This document shows positions 21,391 to 34,000 of a DNA stretch of 64,000 bases, piece by piece. The notes beneath the pieces were generated by a model. That model had not been told where the DNA came from, searched no databases, and worked only from the letters and a program-made list of their open reading frames with translations. Numbering within the stretch: the stretch's first letter is position 1; every line of letters begins with the position of its first letter. The translations under genes were made by a program, and so were the position numbers. Origin of the DNA: Bugulina stolonifera (Eukaryota > Bryozoa > Gymnolaemata > Cheilostomatida > Bugulidae); contig OW285187.1 of the NCBI GenBank assembly GCA_935421135.1, forward strand, positions 27,714,429-27,778,428. Direction: 5' to 3'.

Positions 21391-23582
21391 CTAAGTAACC
21401 AGACTAGGTATGCTGCTACAGTGCAGCACTATCATAACAGTCCATGTGGTAGGCCAATTATATATTGAATGTGCTGCCAGCTAATAATGCTGCTGAAAAC
21501 ATTGCCCAAGATGGATCTCAAATCAATAATGCCACTGCAATATTGCTGCAATAATTCCAAGTTGACACATTTTCCTATGACAGTTGTGTGTACATGGCAT
21601 TGGGCCTGTGTTACCATAAACCTTGGGGATATTATATTTACTTGTCTTTTTCTACATATACAGAGTTTCCTTTTGAAGATGAATCGTAGAATGTTATACA
21701 TAAAACTTGATCAGTCAATAGTTCTAGTGTGCTGTTTGGTGTTTATTTATTAGTGCAAAATAATCTTTTATTTATTGTGTGAAATTACTGATGTAGGGTG
21801 GAGCAATATGAATAGTATCAAAACAATTCTGTACTTTCCTGTTGGAGTTGGAAAACCTTTTAAATATACTTTTATACCCATATTACATTATTCTATTCAC
21901 ATTGTTTTCACCATATTATACATCAGAACAGGGAGTGTGTCCTTCCTGTACAAACATAGCAAGTTTTAGATCAAATTAGTGGACTTGGCAGAATTGAGTA
22001 CATTTACAGAGTACTTGCAGTGTGCACAGAACACTTGGTGATGACTTAGTAAATAATTAAGCATGTACTACAGTGTATTTACTCTAAGCTGGAGGCTTAT
22101 CTAGCCACTGATATGCAAGTTTGCAGTAGCAATTAACATTCTAATACTGTTGAACTTTGCCTATAATTATGATAGAAAACACATAACATCAGCCCCAGGC
22201 ATATTGCACTGTACAAGTTTGTTTAGCTTCAGCCTTTATATTCTCCAGCAAAGAAGTAAATAAAAAATCAATTATTTCATTTTATGAAGTACTAACTGTT
22301 AGGAACTAGCTGCTACTATCTGACAATCACTAGTCCCCCATTTCCTATCTCTCTCTCCTTGAACATTGGTCACATGAGGAATGTGTGGGAAACTTTCTCT
22401 CTATTATTTATGGAGACCTCATTCCCTGTTTTGATAATTTCAATGAGCATTTGACTGCTAAAAATATCCATCAGAAATCAAGTGTGATAAGCTGAATCAC
22501 ATAATATATTCAAAACTTGACACCTAAGGAGTAATGATCGACATCTATCCAGCCAAACTTGGAGGTTTGCCTAGTGAAATAGCAGAGCTCACTACTGAAT
22601 TGAATATAAATTAATTAGACCTAAGCACAGCTGGAGGTTCTATTAAAATGAACTTTTATTTACAAAAAAGAACCAGGTGGCAAATTTATAATAATTATAT
22701 ACTCTATAAAATAAATGAAGTGATTGTGTAACATTTGCCACTAACCAGGACCCAATTTGACTATACGTTGGGGGCCAGAAGCAATTTAAAGCTACATAAA
22801 AATATAAAGGAAAGAATCTCCTATGAATGACTATAATTTTTCACAGATTAGTAGAACAATACTCTAAAGTGTATAATAATAGAAAATGTGATTATAATCA
22901 TGCAAAAGCAAAATGTACAGATAAAACAATTATTACCTCCAATCCAAACATAAAATCACACTACTGGCTGCAGCTCCATTAATAAAAACAAAACTTCCCA
23001 GGTCTGTTTAGTTCTATTATACTTTTAATAACAAAGTTCTAAAAAATAGTCAGCAGAAAGGATATTGGCAAGAGTGCACCTGTAGCACTAGTAGACAATG
23101 TTGTGGTTGGAATTACTGGCATAATATGAATACAGGCAGCATCCCCTAGACTTGGCAACTTTTGACAACATCAACTCTATCTTCAGCAGCATTACACCTA
23201 GTAGCTAGTTGGGTAACTACATGTACTACACTTGAGCTACTTCATGTGGGTGTGCGTGGATACAACAGTAATGTAATATGTAGTTAAATTATTAGATTTC
23301 ACACGGTATGTAACTAGCACAGTATATGCAGTAATATGTTGATTAAAGTAGTTATATACCAAACAAGTGTCTTCACATGAATGGGTTGTACTACTGATTG
23401 TCTGTCAAGATTTGAAAGGAAGAAATAAAAGTGAAAAAAATTAGAATTCCAAGTTTCTTCAATCAATTCAAAGAGCCTGGCCGGTCCTTCCGATCACACA
23501 ATATATTAGCTCCATACATTCCACTATTATAGCTGCTGGAGTATGAGGTACTGTGACCCATGTGTTTTAGTTACCATAGCAA
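21391..23582. other. Gene-free convergent interval between SPICE1 and the MARCH gene
   Basis: AT-rich DNA with no exon bearing both recognisable coding content and splice sites. Open frames of up to about 94 codons at 21432-21969 show no recognised family and no codon pattern. It should contain the 3' UTRs of both flanking genes; an AATAAA lies near 22259 on +. Confidence 0.55.
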
Positions 23583-25804
23583 CTAGGGTTGTTGTGTTGA
23601 GCAGCCCTGCTCCGCATTCTGGACACATCTGTTGTTAGCTAATGCCAGCTTATACTGTATATCATGGTCAGTACTGTAATTCTCTATCATCCAAACGGTG
23701 TTATGTCTGCCAGAAAAACATTATTGTTAGTTATATTTGTTGGCAAACTGTTCTACATGAATAATAATAATATTCATCTTTGGTTGTAAACAAATATGGG
23801 TCAACAGTTCAGCTCTTCCCATGGAAATATCAGAGCGTTGGTATTCCATGGGAAGCTTCCAACATACATGTAGGCCATATATACATTGTACCAGCAGATA
23901 GTTTCATTATGACAATAATATAGTTTTCCAAAGTATTAGACTGAAATATACAACAGCAACAGCCAGACCCAGTGTAGGGCTCACCGAAGACAAAGTGAGA
24001 CGGCAGTCATGATCGAGCTATCAAAATTTCTATTGCTAACAATTGTTTATCAGGCAAACTTACCTAAAACATTTTCTGAGGATCTGGTAAATAGTTCTCT
24101 TGGCCTTGATCTCTGCTGACATGGATACAAAGAAGGAAATGAAGAAAGTAATTCCACAGCAAATAGTGATTATCTCCTCTCTTTTTAATGGTGCATCTGA
24201 AGTATCCTCTTGCTGCAAATAATATTACACTGTATTTTGATAACGTCCATTTCAAAGGATTACGCAAGTTGAGTAGCAATCATAATATCCTATGTTAATA
24301 TTTCTTACAGCATCTAGGTACATGCATGTACTTTATAGCTAGGCCCATGTCAAATGCTACGTACATGTAAGTACTTTATAGCTAGGCCCATGTCAAATGC
24401 TACGTACCTGTAAGTACTTTATATGCTATACAAATACACCCTTCATCGGGTTAATTAAATATGATTTTTATAACATCTGGAGAAATAATCTATGACATGA
24501 ATATAATGTAATATCCCTGATTAACTTACTTTATATGATGCTATCTGCTCTTCATTGTCTGTGATGAAACAAAGGACAGTAGCGACAGCACAGACTATCA
24601 TGGTGATTAGACTGATAATAAAAACACAGTGTAATATCTTGTCCCTGGTAGCTATCTTTGGCCATCTCCAGTCTCGGTACTAAAAGAGGTTAAATTCCAC
24701 TTACAATGTACAGTAGGTAGTTAGTGGGAGCCAAATATATTCACAGAAACTTGTTGTTTTTGATGTAATAAACATGTTGACTTAATTGGTTTTAATGGCA
24801 CTGACCTTAACGTATTTGTGTTTTCTGTAAATATATCCACAGAGTTCACAGAAGTCTGGTCCTAACTTCTTGCGTCTTCTAGCTGATACAGATATCCACT
24901 TCTACAAGGTCATACATACATATTGTAGCAGCGAGAAAATATTTTAGACCTAGCTGGCTACTCATACCCACAGAACACAATATTTCTATGGCTTATGCGG
25001 TAGACAGTATTATAAAATGTATTCAACTGTTCCCAAAGTGCACCCTAACTTTATAGAATCGAATGATGAGCAGACTATCATTTGAAAATCTATATTCTAG
25101 TCAAGAAAGTACGACTTGGCAACTCGGAATTGCGAGCAGATTAACAGTAATTGGTATAGATTCAAGACAGTGGATTCAAACTTAAATGCTATGACATTAG
25201 TAATAGAAGTAGGATATTAGAAAGTACCAACCAGTAAACATGTTGCATGTATATACTTGAGGCTGCCATCACATCTACAAGGAGTTATCAGAACATTATC
25301 AGCTTCAGCGGGACACTGACAGATACGACAAGAAGGACTGAGAGACGAGAGAGTAGAAGAGAACGGCGTGAGGTCGTAGTTGATGCCCATATTTGGTAGG
25401 ATGCTCAAGCTGCGACTTGCAGATGTAGCCATCGATTGTTCACTGCTGAATATTTTTAAAGCTTCTCTACGTTGATTGATTTCTTCAATTGAAATCACAC
25501 TGACAGAGTCTGAGAGGCAAAAGCTAGCATTGCTTGGTATGGAGGGTAAACCAGGCACCTCCAACTCATTCTTCTTTGCATGAGGCAACAAAGGAGTCGT
25601 GAGTAATGTTTCAAGATTGTTAGAGTTGTTAGAGATATTAGCTTGAGTTGCACATTCCTCGATGATATCCGGTTTAGAGGTACTGCAGTTCCCGGGACTA
25701 GACGAGTCATGGTTACCATGTGTTACATCAGTCGTATACTGCGGAAGGCATTCCTCATCTGATGAGCTAATGCTATTCTCATCTTCCTTGTCACTTATAT
25801 CCAT
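23583..25804 (-). CDS. MARCH-type (RING-CH) membrane E3 ubiquitin ligase, MARCHF1/8-like
   Basis: Five exons, 5' to 3': 25804-25232, 24901-24806, 24679-24530, 24212-24064, 23628-23583. They join in frame to 337 aa. A Ser-rich acidic N-terminal region (about 155 aa) precedes a RING-CH zinc finger: Cys159, 162, 176, 178, His186, Cys189, Cys209, 212 (CRICQC, PCRCDGSLKYIH, FCELC), the C4HC3 spacing of the family. Two membrane helices follow (about 237-262 and 288-306) separated by an acidic loop, then a basic tail. This matches the MARCHF1/8 architecture: endosome or plasma-membrane ligase that ubiquitinates membrane proteins. The short last exon (QGCSTQQP then stop) is the least certain part; without the last splice the frame stops after one Arg codon. 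The exon 1 donor, CTG|GTTGGT, is weak but forced by phase. Confidence 0.9.
24328..24420. repeat. 43-bp tandem duplication in a MARCH-gene intron
   Basis: GTACTTTATAGCTAGGCCCA begins at 24328 and again at 24371, with two nearly identical 43-bp copies and the start of a third at 24414. Confidence 0.9.
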
Positions 25805-26644
25805 ATCTCTCTGCTTAGAACATCAGGCAACCCTGACAATGACAATCATAATTGGAGATCAGTGGCGTTTTTTGCTACTGGCGCCAGGGTCGCGCGACCC
25901 CCCTTTTCTATGTCAAAAAAAAAATAATAACAGATATTATATTATTGCACAGTCCAATAAAATCAGAAAAATCAATCAAAAGCTTCGTTTGAATGCATTC
26001 ACCATCTCTTAGCAATTCATACACATAAGTGTGCCGCGGTGAATAGCAGTTAGCCTGCTAACATTAGGCTTAGGCAGTAATTATGGGGATTAAGCTAAAG
26101 CCCCAGCCTAGCTAATGCTGATTAACAAAAGATGGGCTATGACTTTATAACATTTCAAGTTAATCTTTTACTTGCTATGGTCAAGGTCAAAGTTAGTAGT
26201 CGCGGTTTGTTGCCCAGTTGCCCAAATAAAATCGAAAAGAATGGAACCTAGATAAAAAAGGTAAGACAAACATCTCTAATCAAGTTTTTCAAGTGTGTAG
26301 TAAAAATTAATTTATTTGTTCAACTTACAGGTAAATATTTTTGTTGATAAGAATCCCAACGGGTAACTCTACAGTTGCAAAAATTTGAAAAAAATCAATA
26401 TTATTATTGAATATAGATAATTATAATATTATTTTATAATATAGGCCTATAATATTGCTTGTATTTTTATTTATTATTTGTATTATATATATTTATTTAT
26501 ATTGCTAATTATATTATAGTTATTATACTTCATTATTTTTTATTAAATTCTAACACTTGCTCAATTTTTAGTACTTTACTTAAACCGTTTTATTCACTTT
26601 AGTTTTAGTTTATTTTCATGTTTAATAAATTTATTGATTGGTTA

Positions 26645-26761
26645 ACTGAGGTTCATTATTAACCAAAATTAAACACAAAGATAAAATATTATTTCATGTT
26701 AATAAAACACAATTTTAAAAGATTATTTAATGTTTACCTTTGGTTAATAATGAACCTCAGT
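26645..26761. mobile_element. 117-bp hairpin element with perfect 23-bp inverted termini
   Basis: ACTGAGGTTCATTATTAACC (continuing AAA) at 26645-26667 is perfectly complementary to 26739-26761. The 71-bp interior is AT-rich. It resembles a very short MITE or solo palindromic element. Confidence 0.6.
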
Positions 26762-28777
26762 TTCATTATTTTTATTCTATTCTACTGTTGTGAAAGTTTT
26801 ACAATATCAGTATGAAAAATGTAGTTTGATATTTGTAATTTCAAACTAATACAATGAGATCCCTGCGTGAATATTGATATGATGCTGTGGAGTGTGGATT
26901 ATATCAAGAGTTTTATTACTTAATTTTAGAAGCACCAGAATTGCGCTTTGATTTAGCATTTTTATTTTTATTTGGTTTAATTTTATTAGAACTCTAGATG
27001 TACTGTAGAATAGGGTTCATTAGTTAGATATATTGTCATGGATGTGAACAATGACCCTCGCTACCACAACTACCCAACAGCTTTAGCAATGTAACAGATG
27101 GCTACCTAGCCTTGATTGATTATGCACCACCGAGTCCACCCTCCTTGCAGTTATGCTCCTAACTAGACAGAACAAGTCCAGAGTGCTCTAGTGCTGGTTA
27201 CATATTATATTTGTTTAAAGAAGTGTACTAGTTGAAAGCATAGGGAAGACTGATTTATAAAATATTATCTTGCTTTTTTGTAGATAAAACAGAGTGACTT
27301 CTAACTTTCGCCAAGCCCCGTACAACTATCCAAGATCCCATTAGGTAAGGATGACTAAAAATTTGCCGCTGTAATAGTTCTAAAAATGTAATATATATGG
27401 GTAGTAAACATTCATAGTAAAAGTAATAACAGTGTATCTAGTCCTTTACAGTGATAAGTATATACAGGTATCTCAGGATATCCTTAAGGGTCGACGTTGT
27501 TTTGCAAACAAGTTTCGCTTTGATCGTCCACCACAATATTATAACTAATCTAGGGTTTACTAGGTTTCATTCAACTTCAAATGTATAAAAGTTTCTGTTT
27601 TACAAGACTACAGGCTGTAACAGGAGATGAAGATAATTATCTGCTCCGGATAACACAGCACCATGTGCGGGTGAAGTAGAGATGGTTGTTTCTGGTAGAC
27701 AGTAGTTGAGGTGAAGGAAACCAAGCACCAAGCTGTGCAAGCATGGGGTGAGAACTTAGTTTTGGTTTAAAGCAATAGCAGTGTCTGGCAACAGCATTAT
27801 TTTTTATTTACTATATACACATGTACATTTGAAGATGTTTTATGGTGTAAAGTAGTACCAGACACTTTTTGAATTTTACTCCTTATATTTCGATGCTAGT
27901 CCAAGTATCACCATCGGAGATGAAATTGCTAATGATGATATTAGAACTAGTTTCGAAACATGAGGAATAAAAATCTTGAGTGATGCAGACTCCCAAGCGA
28001 CTATAACTTCAGATATAATTGGAAGTAAGCATCCGCTATATCCCCTTGCATTGTCTTTATTTGACTGCTTTATCGTGTGAATCACAAGTATACATGTTGC
28101 CCATTTTTGGTTATCTTTTATTACCCTTCCTGTAAACCTATATGATATCGATTATTGCTATGTATTCATCTCTGAAATGTGCCGATAGTCTTTTTGATAT
28201 GTAGTTATACATTTTATTATACTTGTAATTCGAGACCAGTTTGTACCTATTATAGCTCGGACCCTTTTTGGCTTTTTGATTTATCGCATTTTTGACCTTG
28301 TGACCTTGGTTGAGAACTATAATTCATATATTGGGAGCACAATTTTTCATTCTAGCTTTGGTTTTCTGTAGACTGTTGTTCAATAAAGTTATCTTACTGA
28401 AGTTAACTCGTACAGTTTCTTACTCTTTCCAGCTAAGATATCAGGTACTCTCTCTGGCCTTCCCAGATACAGTCTCATGACACTAACCAGAACCCCTACA
28501 CACAGCCTAGCTATAAAAGTCGCACCCACACTTCTGGGTCTTGCATGACTCAGACTCAGTTTTTTAGTAATTACATGTACTTTGAATGTACTATTCTGAA
28601 CTTAATTAAGTTCTTGGATATAGACGCTACCCGGCAATATACATGTAATTAGCAATCAAACTAATCTTAAATATATTTTTTCAGTAGTGTGCTATCTAGC
28701 TGCAATAAACATGAGATTCAAGCAACGGTGTGCAGTGTTCTAAAACCCTTCTCTTTTTGTGAGTTATGCTGAAAAAG

Positions 28778-28855
28778 CTCCGGCGGCCGGGGCGCTGCCC
28801 CGGACCCCGCCAGGGGGCCTAGGCGGCCCCCTGGACCCCCGGCCTGTGGAGACCC
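28778..28855. repeat. GC-rich block with two hairpins
   Basis: About 78 bp of almost pure G/C in AT-rich DNA. It contains CCGGGGC-GCT-GCCCCGG (28787-28803, 7-bp stem, 3-nt loop) and CCAGGGGGCC-TAGGC-GGCCCCCTGG (28810-28834, 10-bp stem, 5-nt loop), followed by GGACCCCCGG. The composition is unlike anything else in the window. Confidence 0.8.
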
Positions 28856-30072
28856 CAGTTTAAAAACTTGAAAAAATGCCCCTGGAGATCAATACAATAT
28901 AATATAGTACACTAATAAATATAAGATAATTGTAATAATCATAACTACGTAACGTTATTGGAACCTGGCTTCCCAAGGTAAAAACTCACCATTCCACAGC
29001 CACTGTGCTATCTGATAATAAAATTTAAATTATAATTATATTTACTTACCATTACTAGAGGAAATCAGCAAAACATCTCATCTTGAGAAAGAAGACAAAC
29101 GATATTTCATAGAAACAGACTAGAGATGGGCAGCACCGGTCTAGACAGACTGAACTATCACAATTTTTTGGTGAGTGGGTCTGTCTAATGAGTCTACACA
29201 GTCTTGATTCGTGACGACAACTCAAACCGAAGTTTAAACAGTCCAGTGCTAGAGTTAGTCTCTGACACGACCCAATGCTGAAATTCGGTGCATCGAACAG
29301 ATTGAATGGCCAGCAACAACTCAGCTGCAACTGTCTTTTACATCTACAGGTACATTTACCTCAGCATGCATATGTGGTAGTACTTGCCTCACTGACACTG
29401 GTACTGTTTGAACCAACTCAAAACTGGTTGAATCCGTGCCTTCAGTGTTTTGGTAGCTCTCTACGCTAGTGACCAATCAATACGTTATAACAATGTGACA
29501 GTCTCTTTGGAGGTACTTGCTTTGCTTAGAGAGTAATGCTTTATTTAAATCGGCATAGAGCGATTAGTAGACGAAAGTGTTAGGGCGCGAACAGTATAAT
29601 ATTGCATGAATGAGAAAATGAGCTTGAGGAATTATCCTACCTTAAAAAGTCTTTAAGAAGAGAAGACAACCCTATCAAACCAATACTAGTTGTATTCATC
29701 TATTGTACAAATGTATACACATACATGTGCACTGGATTTATTCATGGCAAATCATGGGCTGACCATAAAGAAAATTATTGTTTGACACTAGTGTTACTAT
29801 TATATTATCTGTTATACAAAGAGCATAATTTAGGCATAATTAGGTGCCGTAAAGGCCCCAGTTTCAAACCCCAGTCAGGGACTGGTAGTTTCATGAATTT
29901 GAAACAAGTCTCTGGCTGCTCAAAAATAAATTGCTTTCTTAGAAATACCTCATAAGTCATATATATTATAAAAAATGGCCAAACCCCTTAACAAAAAGCG
30001 TAATAATGCGGTATAATGATACTTATAATAAATAGTGTTGAACTATTTATTAATACATTATATGTTATGTCC

Positions 30073-30095
30073 AACCAAGGAGTAACTCCTTGGTT
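30073..30095. repeat. Perfect 11-bp hairpin
   Basis: AACCAAGGAGT-A-ACTCCTTGGTT, with 11-bp arms and a one-base loop, in the gene-free interval. Confidence 0.8.
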
Positions 30096-31087
30096 CAACC
30101 AACACGACCCAGCATTGGTAGGAACTAGTACATGAGCAACAGAAGAATGGATATTGCATTTACAAGCACCAACACCATGGATGACCATGACTTGATGGTA
30201 GAGAATGCTACACATGAGTTGATAGGAGATATTGCAATTATTATAGTCCAAAATGTATTAAATAACACATTCATCATGTTTCTCAATATGTGTACAATGT
30301 ACATGTATACTTATTGTATATAAAGGAGATGGTAATACATCGTGCTAATATAGAATACTAAGAGCTATCTGATTAATACATAACATGTGCCACAGATCTG
30401 AAAGCTATATACAACACAACTTGCACATATTAAAACATGCATTGGGTAACTATTTAGATAAGAAAAATCAAATATTCTATTACTTCAACAAAAATATAAT
30501 CGCATACTTTATACATAAAAATGTTAAATTACAAAACTAAGAAAGATAGATCACAGGCCTTTTGATGTAGGTTTACCACTTTACTTTGAATGATTTACTA
30601 GAAAAACGATAATATATTATTATAACATATATAATTAGAGTAGAATAATTTACAGCTGAATAATAATCTTTGGCCTAATTCCCTGAAAACACACTGTTAT
30701 ACATACAAACTACTAAGTAATACAATTATGGACAAATACTATTGTTTATTGCAAGGTAGTAAAATGAATGATTTTAATCTGAATACTATCTGGTGGGTGA
30801 CTGTAGGTTAGAGATGTATCTTATCTAATCACAGCAAAGATTGTCTCTAGTTGAACTAATAAACATGGCTAGCCCAAGGAGTAAGAGGCTCCTTGACTAG
30901 TCTTATAGTTGTATATGTATCCATATACCTTGTACTGCACAAAGTACATATACATGAATAAGATGTAGTGGCATGACTTCTACCTTATCCGTTTCTAGCC
31001 TGTAGAATGGAGAATGTACATTGTGGCCTACTATTTCCCATTAACTATAATATAAGTAGATTGTGCCAACAGGTAAGAGAAGACAAC

Positions 31088-31093
31088 TTTATT
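31088..31093 (-). terminator. AATAAA overlapping the RET stop codon
   Basis: On the - strand the final codon, the stop and the next base read GAA TAA A, giving an AATAAA hexamer that includes the stop. If used, the 3' UTR would be only a few tens of bases. A more distal signal is equally possible. Confidence 0.25.
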
Positions 31094-34000
31094 CTTCATC
31101 AGCAAACTCTAGTGTAGTGTACCTGAGGGGTTGTCTTTCCTCCTTAGATCCTGGGACATTTGTGGATACCAAATAATCTTCCACAAATTTGGACTCTACA
31201 AATTAATATTAGCTAGTATTAGAATCTACACATGCTGAGTAAGTGCGAGCAATTGCGTAATAGAGGCAAGGAGCTCTTGGATGAGAATGATATATCGCAG
31301 TGACTTCTTCCAGTTAGTGAGGCAATAGGAAGGTGGAGCGTATTGTAATTGATGCAATCACAATACTAGAATACAGTAGCGGAGTAAAGGAACGTAGGAA
31401 TGTTGCAAGCTATATGGGAACATGACAGCGTACCTATACAGTGTATTACCATACCTCAAAAACAAGATAGCCTATCAATTGACTCTAGAAAATAAAATAT
31501 TATACGTACATTTATATTTGATTATACTGCTATTATCATTATTAAAAAACTATGACAATTAATAACAGGTAGTAGCAGGTAGTAACAGGTAGTAGCAGGT
31601 AGTAACAGGTAGTAGCAGGTAGTAACAGGTACCTGTGCTAGGTATAAGAGCTACAGTAAGCTGCTGGGTTTCACTGTCATCAGAAGAATTGGTGGACAGA
31701 CTAGATGAACCATGGCACTGTCTTCTTGAGTCGGCTGCTACTGATAAATCCAAGTACGTCTGTAAACCCAACAACATATACTGAATTCAATAGAGAATCA
31801 TCTGAGTTAAACAAACATCTCCAAATGTATACATGTATATGTTTCATAGGCTAGCATTAGGAAATACACACTAATGAACATTTCATATAATATTGACATA
31901 TTTACACTAGTTATGTCTGGTGACAAGATGCATGTATAAATCGTTGACAGTTACGCTATTCGTGAAACAAACCACATGATTGCACTTTTATCAGTAGCTA
32001 TAGATGCGCTGTCATTTCTGTCCCACATTACTGATCTGTACATTAATATTTTACAGATGACACATTTGATGTCTAATGTACACGCATATAATTAATACAC
32101 AATGTACATGTACATATCTACATGGACTGTACAAGTATATTAGATTATGTACATGCATATACATGTATTATCTAATATACAATAATGTACATGTACGTAT
32201 CTAATGTACATGTACGTATCTAATGTACATGTACGTATCTAATGTACATGTACATATCTAATGTACATGTACGTATCTAATGTACATGTACATATCTAAT
32301 GTACATGTACATATCTAATGTACATGTACATATCTAATGTACATGTACATATCTAATGTACATGTACATATCTAATGTACATGTACATATCTAATGTACA
32401 TGTACATATCTAATGTACATGTACATATCTAATGTACATGTACATATCTAATGTACATGTACATATCTAATGTACATGTATATATCTAATGGACATGTAT
32501 ATATCTAATATACATGTACATATCTAATGTACATGTATATATCTAATGTACATGTATATATCTAATGTACATGTATATATCTAATGTACATGTATATATC
32601 TAATGTACATGTATATATTCTACTGTGATAACTTACCGTCTCTTCATCATCTATCATCTTCTCCAAGGCAAGCCTAAGTTCTTTGAAAGAAGGACGGGCA
32701 TTGTCTTCATACTCCCAACATTTCCTCATAAGGGAATACCTAAATTGTATATTATATGCATGTACTGTACATCAAACTGTATCTATTTAATTATACATCG
32801 ACTGACAGCAATAATAAGTTAATAAAACTTTTTATATAATTATAAAGCTAAAGTGAGTATCCCAGTTCACAAATAGCAACATTATCATGAGCTTACACGA
32901 CTATCAACTATGGGAATTCCAAAACAGTTTTGGGTGAAACCTAAATTAGAGTGATTAATAATGAATGCTACATATTTGAAGCTAACCTGAAACCCACCCT
33001 CTACCACATGAACCTACATGTATGTTGTAGTTTACCCATGGGCACTGAGAAACTATTGAGAGAGGACAACTTCTAATTATGATCATTAGTCCATAGTCAA
33101 TAGCCTATGAGTCTACCCCATCACAACTGGTATATAGACATGAAGGGTGTACTGAACAACAAAGGTTAAAGTAAAAGGGAATAGTAGATGATAATAGGCT
33201 TTATTGATGTTACTACATACAAGGCAGGAGTGCATGTCTCTGGTCTGCACATTCTATATCCTTCCTGTAGTAGATTATACATCCTCTCTGCTGGTATCCC
33301 AGGATAAGGGGTTGCCCCTAGTGTTGCTATTTCCCATAACAATACACCAAATGACCACCTAAACAAGACAGAGTGGACAATGGAGAGTGGAGTGTACATG
33401 TAGGTTCCTATGCAACCTCCATTTTGAGTGAGAGTTGCATGTACAATTTACAACAAGTGATAAAATAATATATAGGCCGACCAATGCGAACATATTATTA
33501 CAACCAAAGTTACACATCATTGGCAAGGTGCCCATTTAAAAAATTATTGTATGCTATTCTGAGCAGGCAACTCCTTTCTCATACACCTATTCGTAATATT
33601 TCTATAGTGCAGTGTGGAGATAACTCTCACATATAGTGCAACTTATAACGAAAATAATCATAGCTTTAATATAAAGACTAGATGGGACACCCTGTGTTAA
33701 TGCTCCAATGCCCAAATGTCTTATTTAATTGTTGGGAAAATCAACAACGTAACGTAACCTCACCTTGATACTTGCAGCCATTCGATGATGGCTCACACTA
33801 CATAATTATTATAATACAGTGCTCTAGCATAAACTGCCTCCACTTAGGTTTAAATCAAGCCCCGCTGCCATAATATTGGTATCCTGGCAAAGTGATGTCT
33901 ACATAGCACATTACCACAAGAAGGCCTATCGGCTGGTACCAAACATTACCTATTTACACTGTCTAAAAGTGCTAAAAATTGCCAATGTAAACATGCCGAG

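Larger units (their letters stand above)
25805..31088. other. 5.3-kb gene-free interval between the MARCH and RET genes
   Basis: Very AT-rich around 26390-26620. It holds a small hairpin element (26645-26761), an isolated GC-rich block (28778-28855) and a perfect hairpin (30073-30095). The short open frames present have no recognised domain and no flanking splice-site pattern. It lies upstream of the MARCH start, so promoter elements and 5' UTR exons may be here. It also contains the 3' flank of RET. Confidence 0.55.

Noticed and set aside
21432..21969. Open frames of 64-94 codons on both strands after SPICE1
   Set aside because: No recognised domain, no matching splice sites, AT-driven composition; both strands are open at once.
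29055..29469. Opposing open frames around 29.2 kb
   Set aside because: Antisense pair with no recognisable domain; the region looks like non-coding repeat-rich DNA.
32171..32618. Regular spaced repeats considered as a CRISPR-like array
   Set aside because: The units are directly adjacent 19-mers with no unique spacers, in an animal gene intron; it is a minisatellite.
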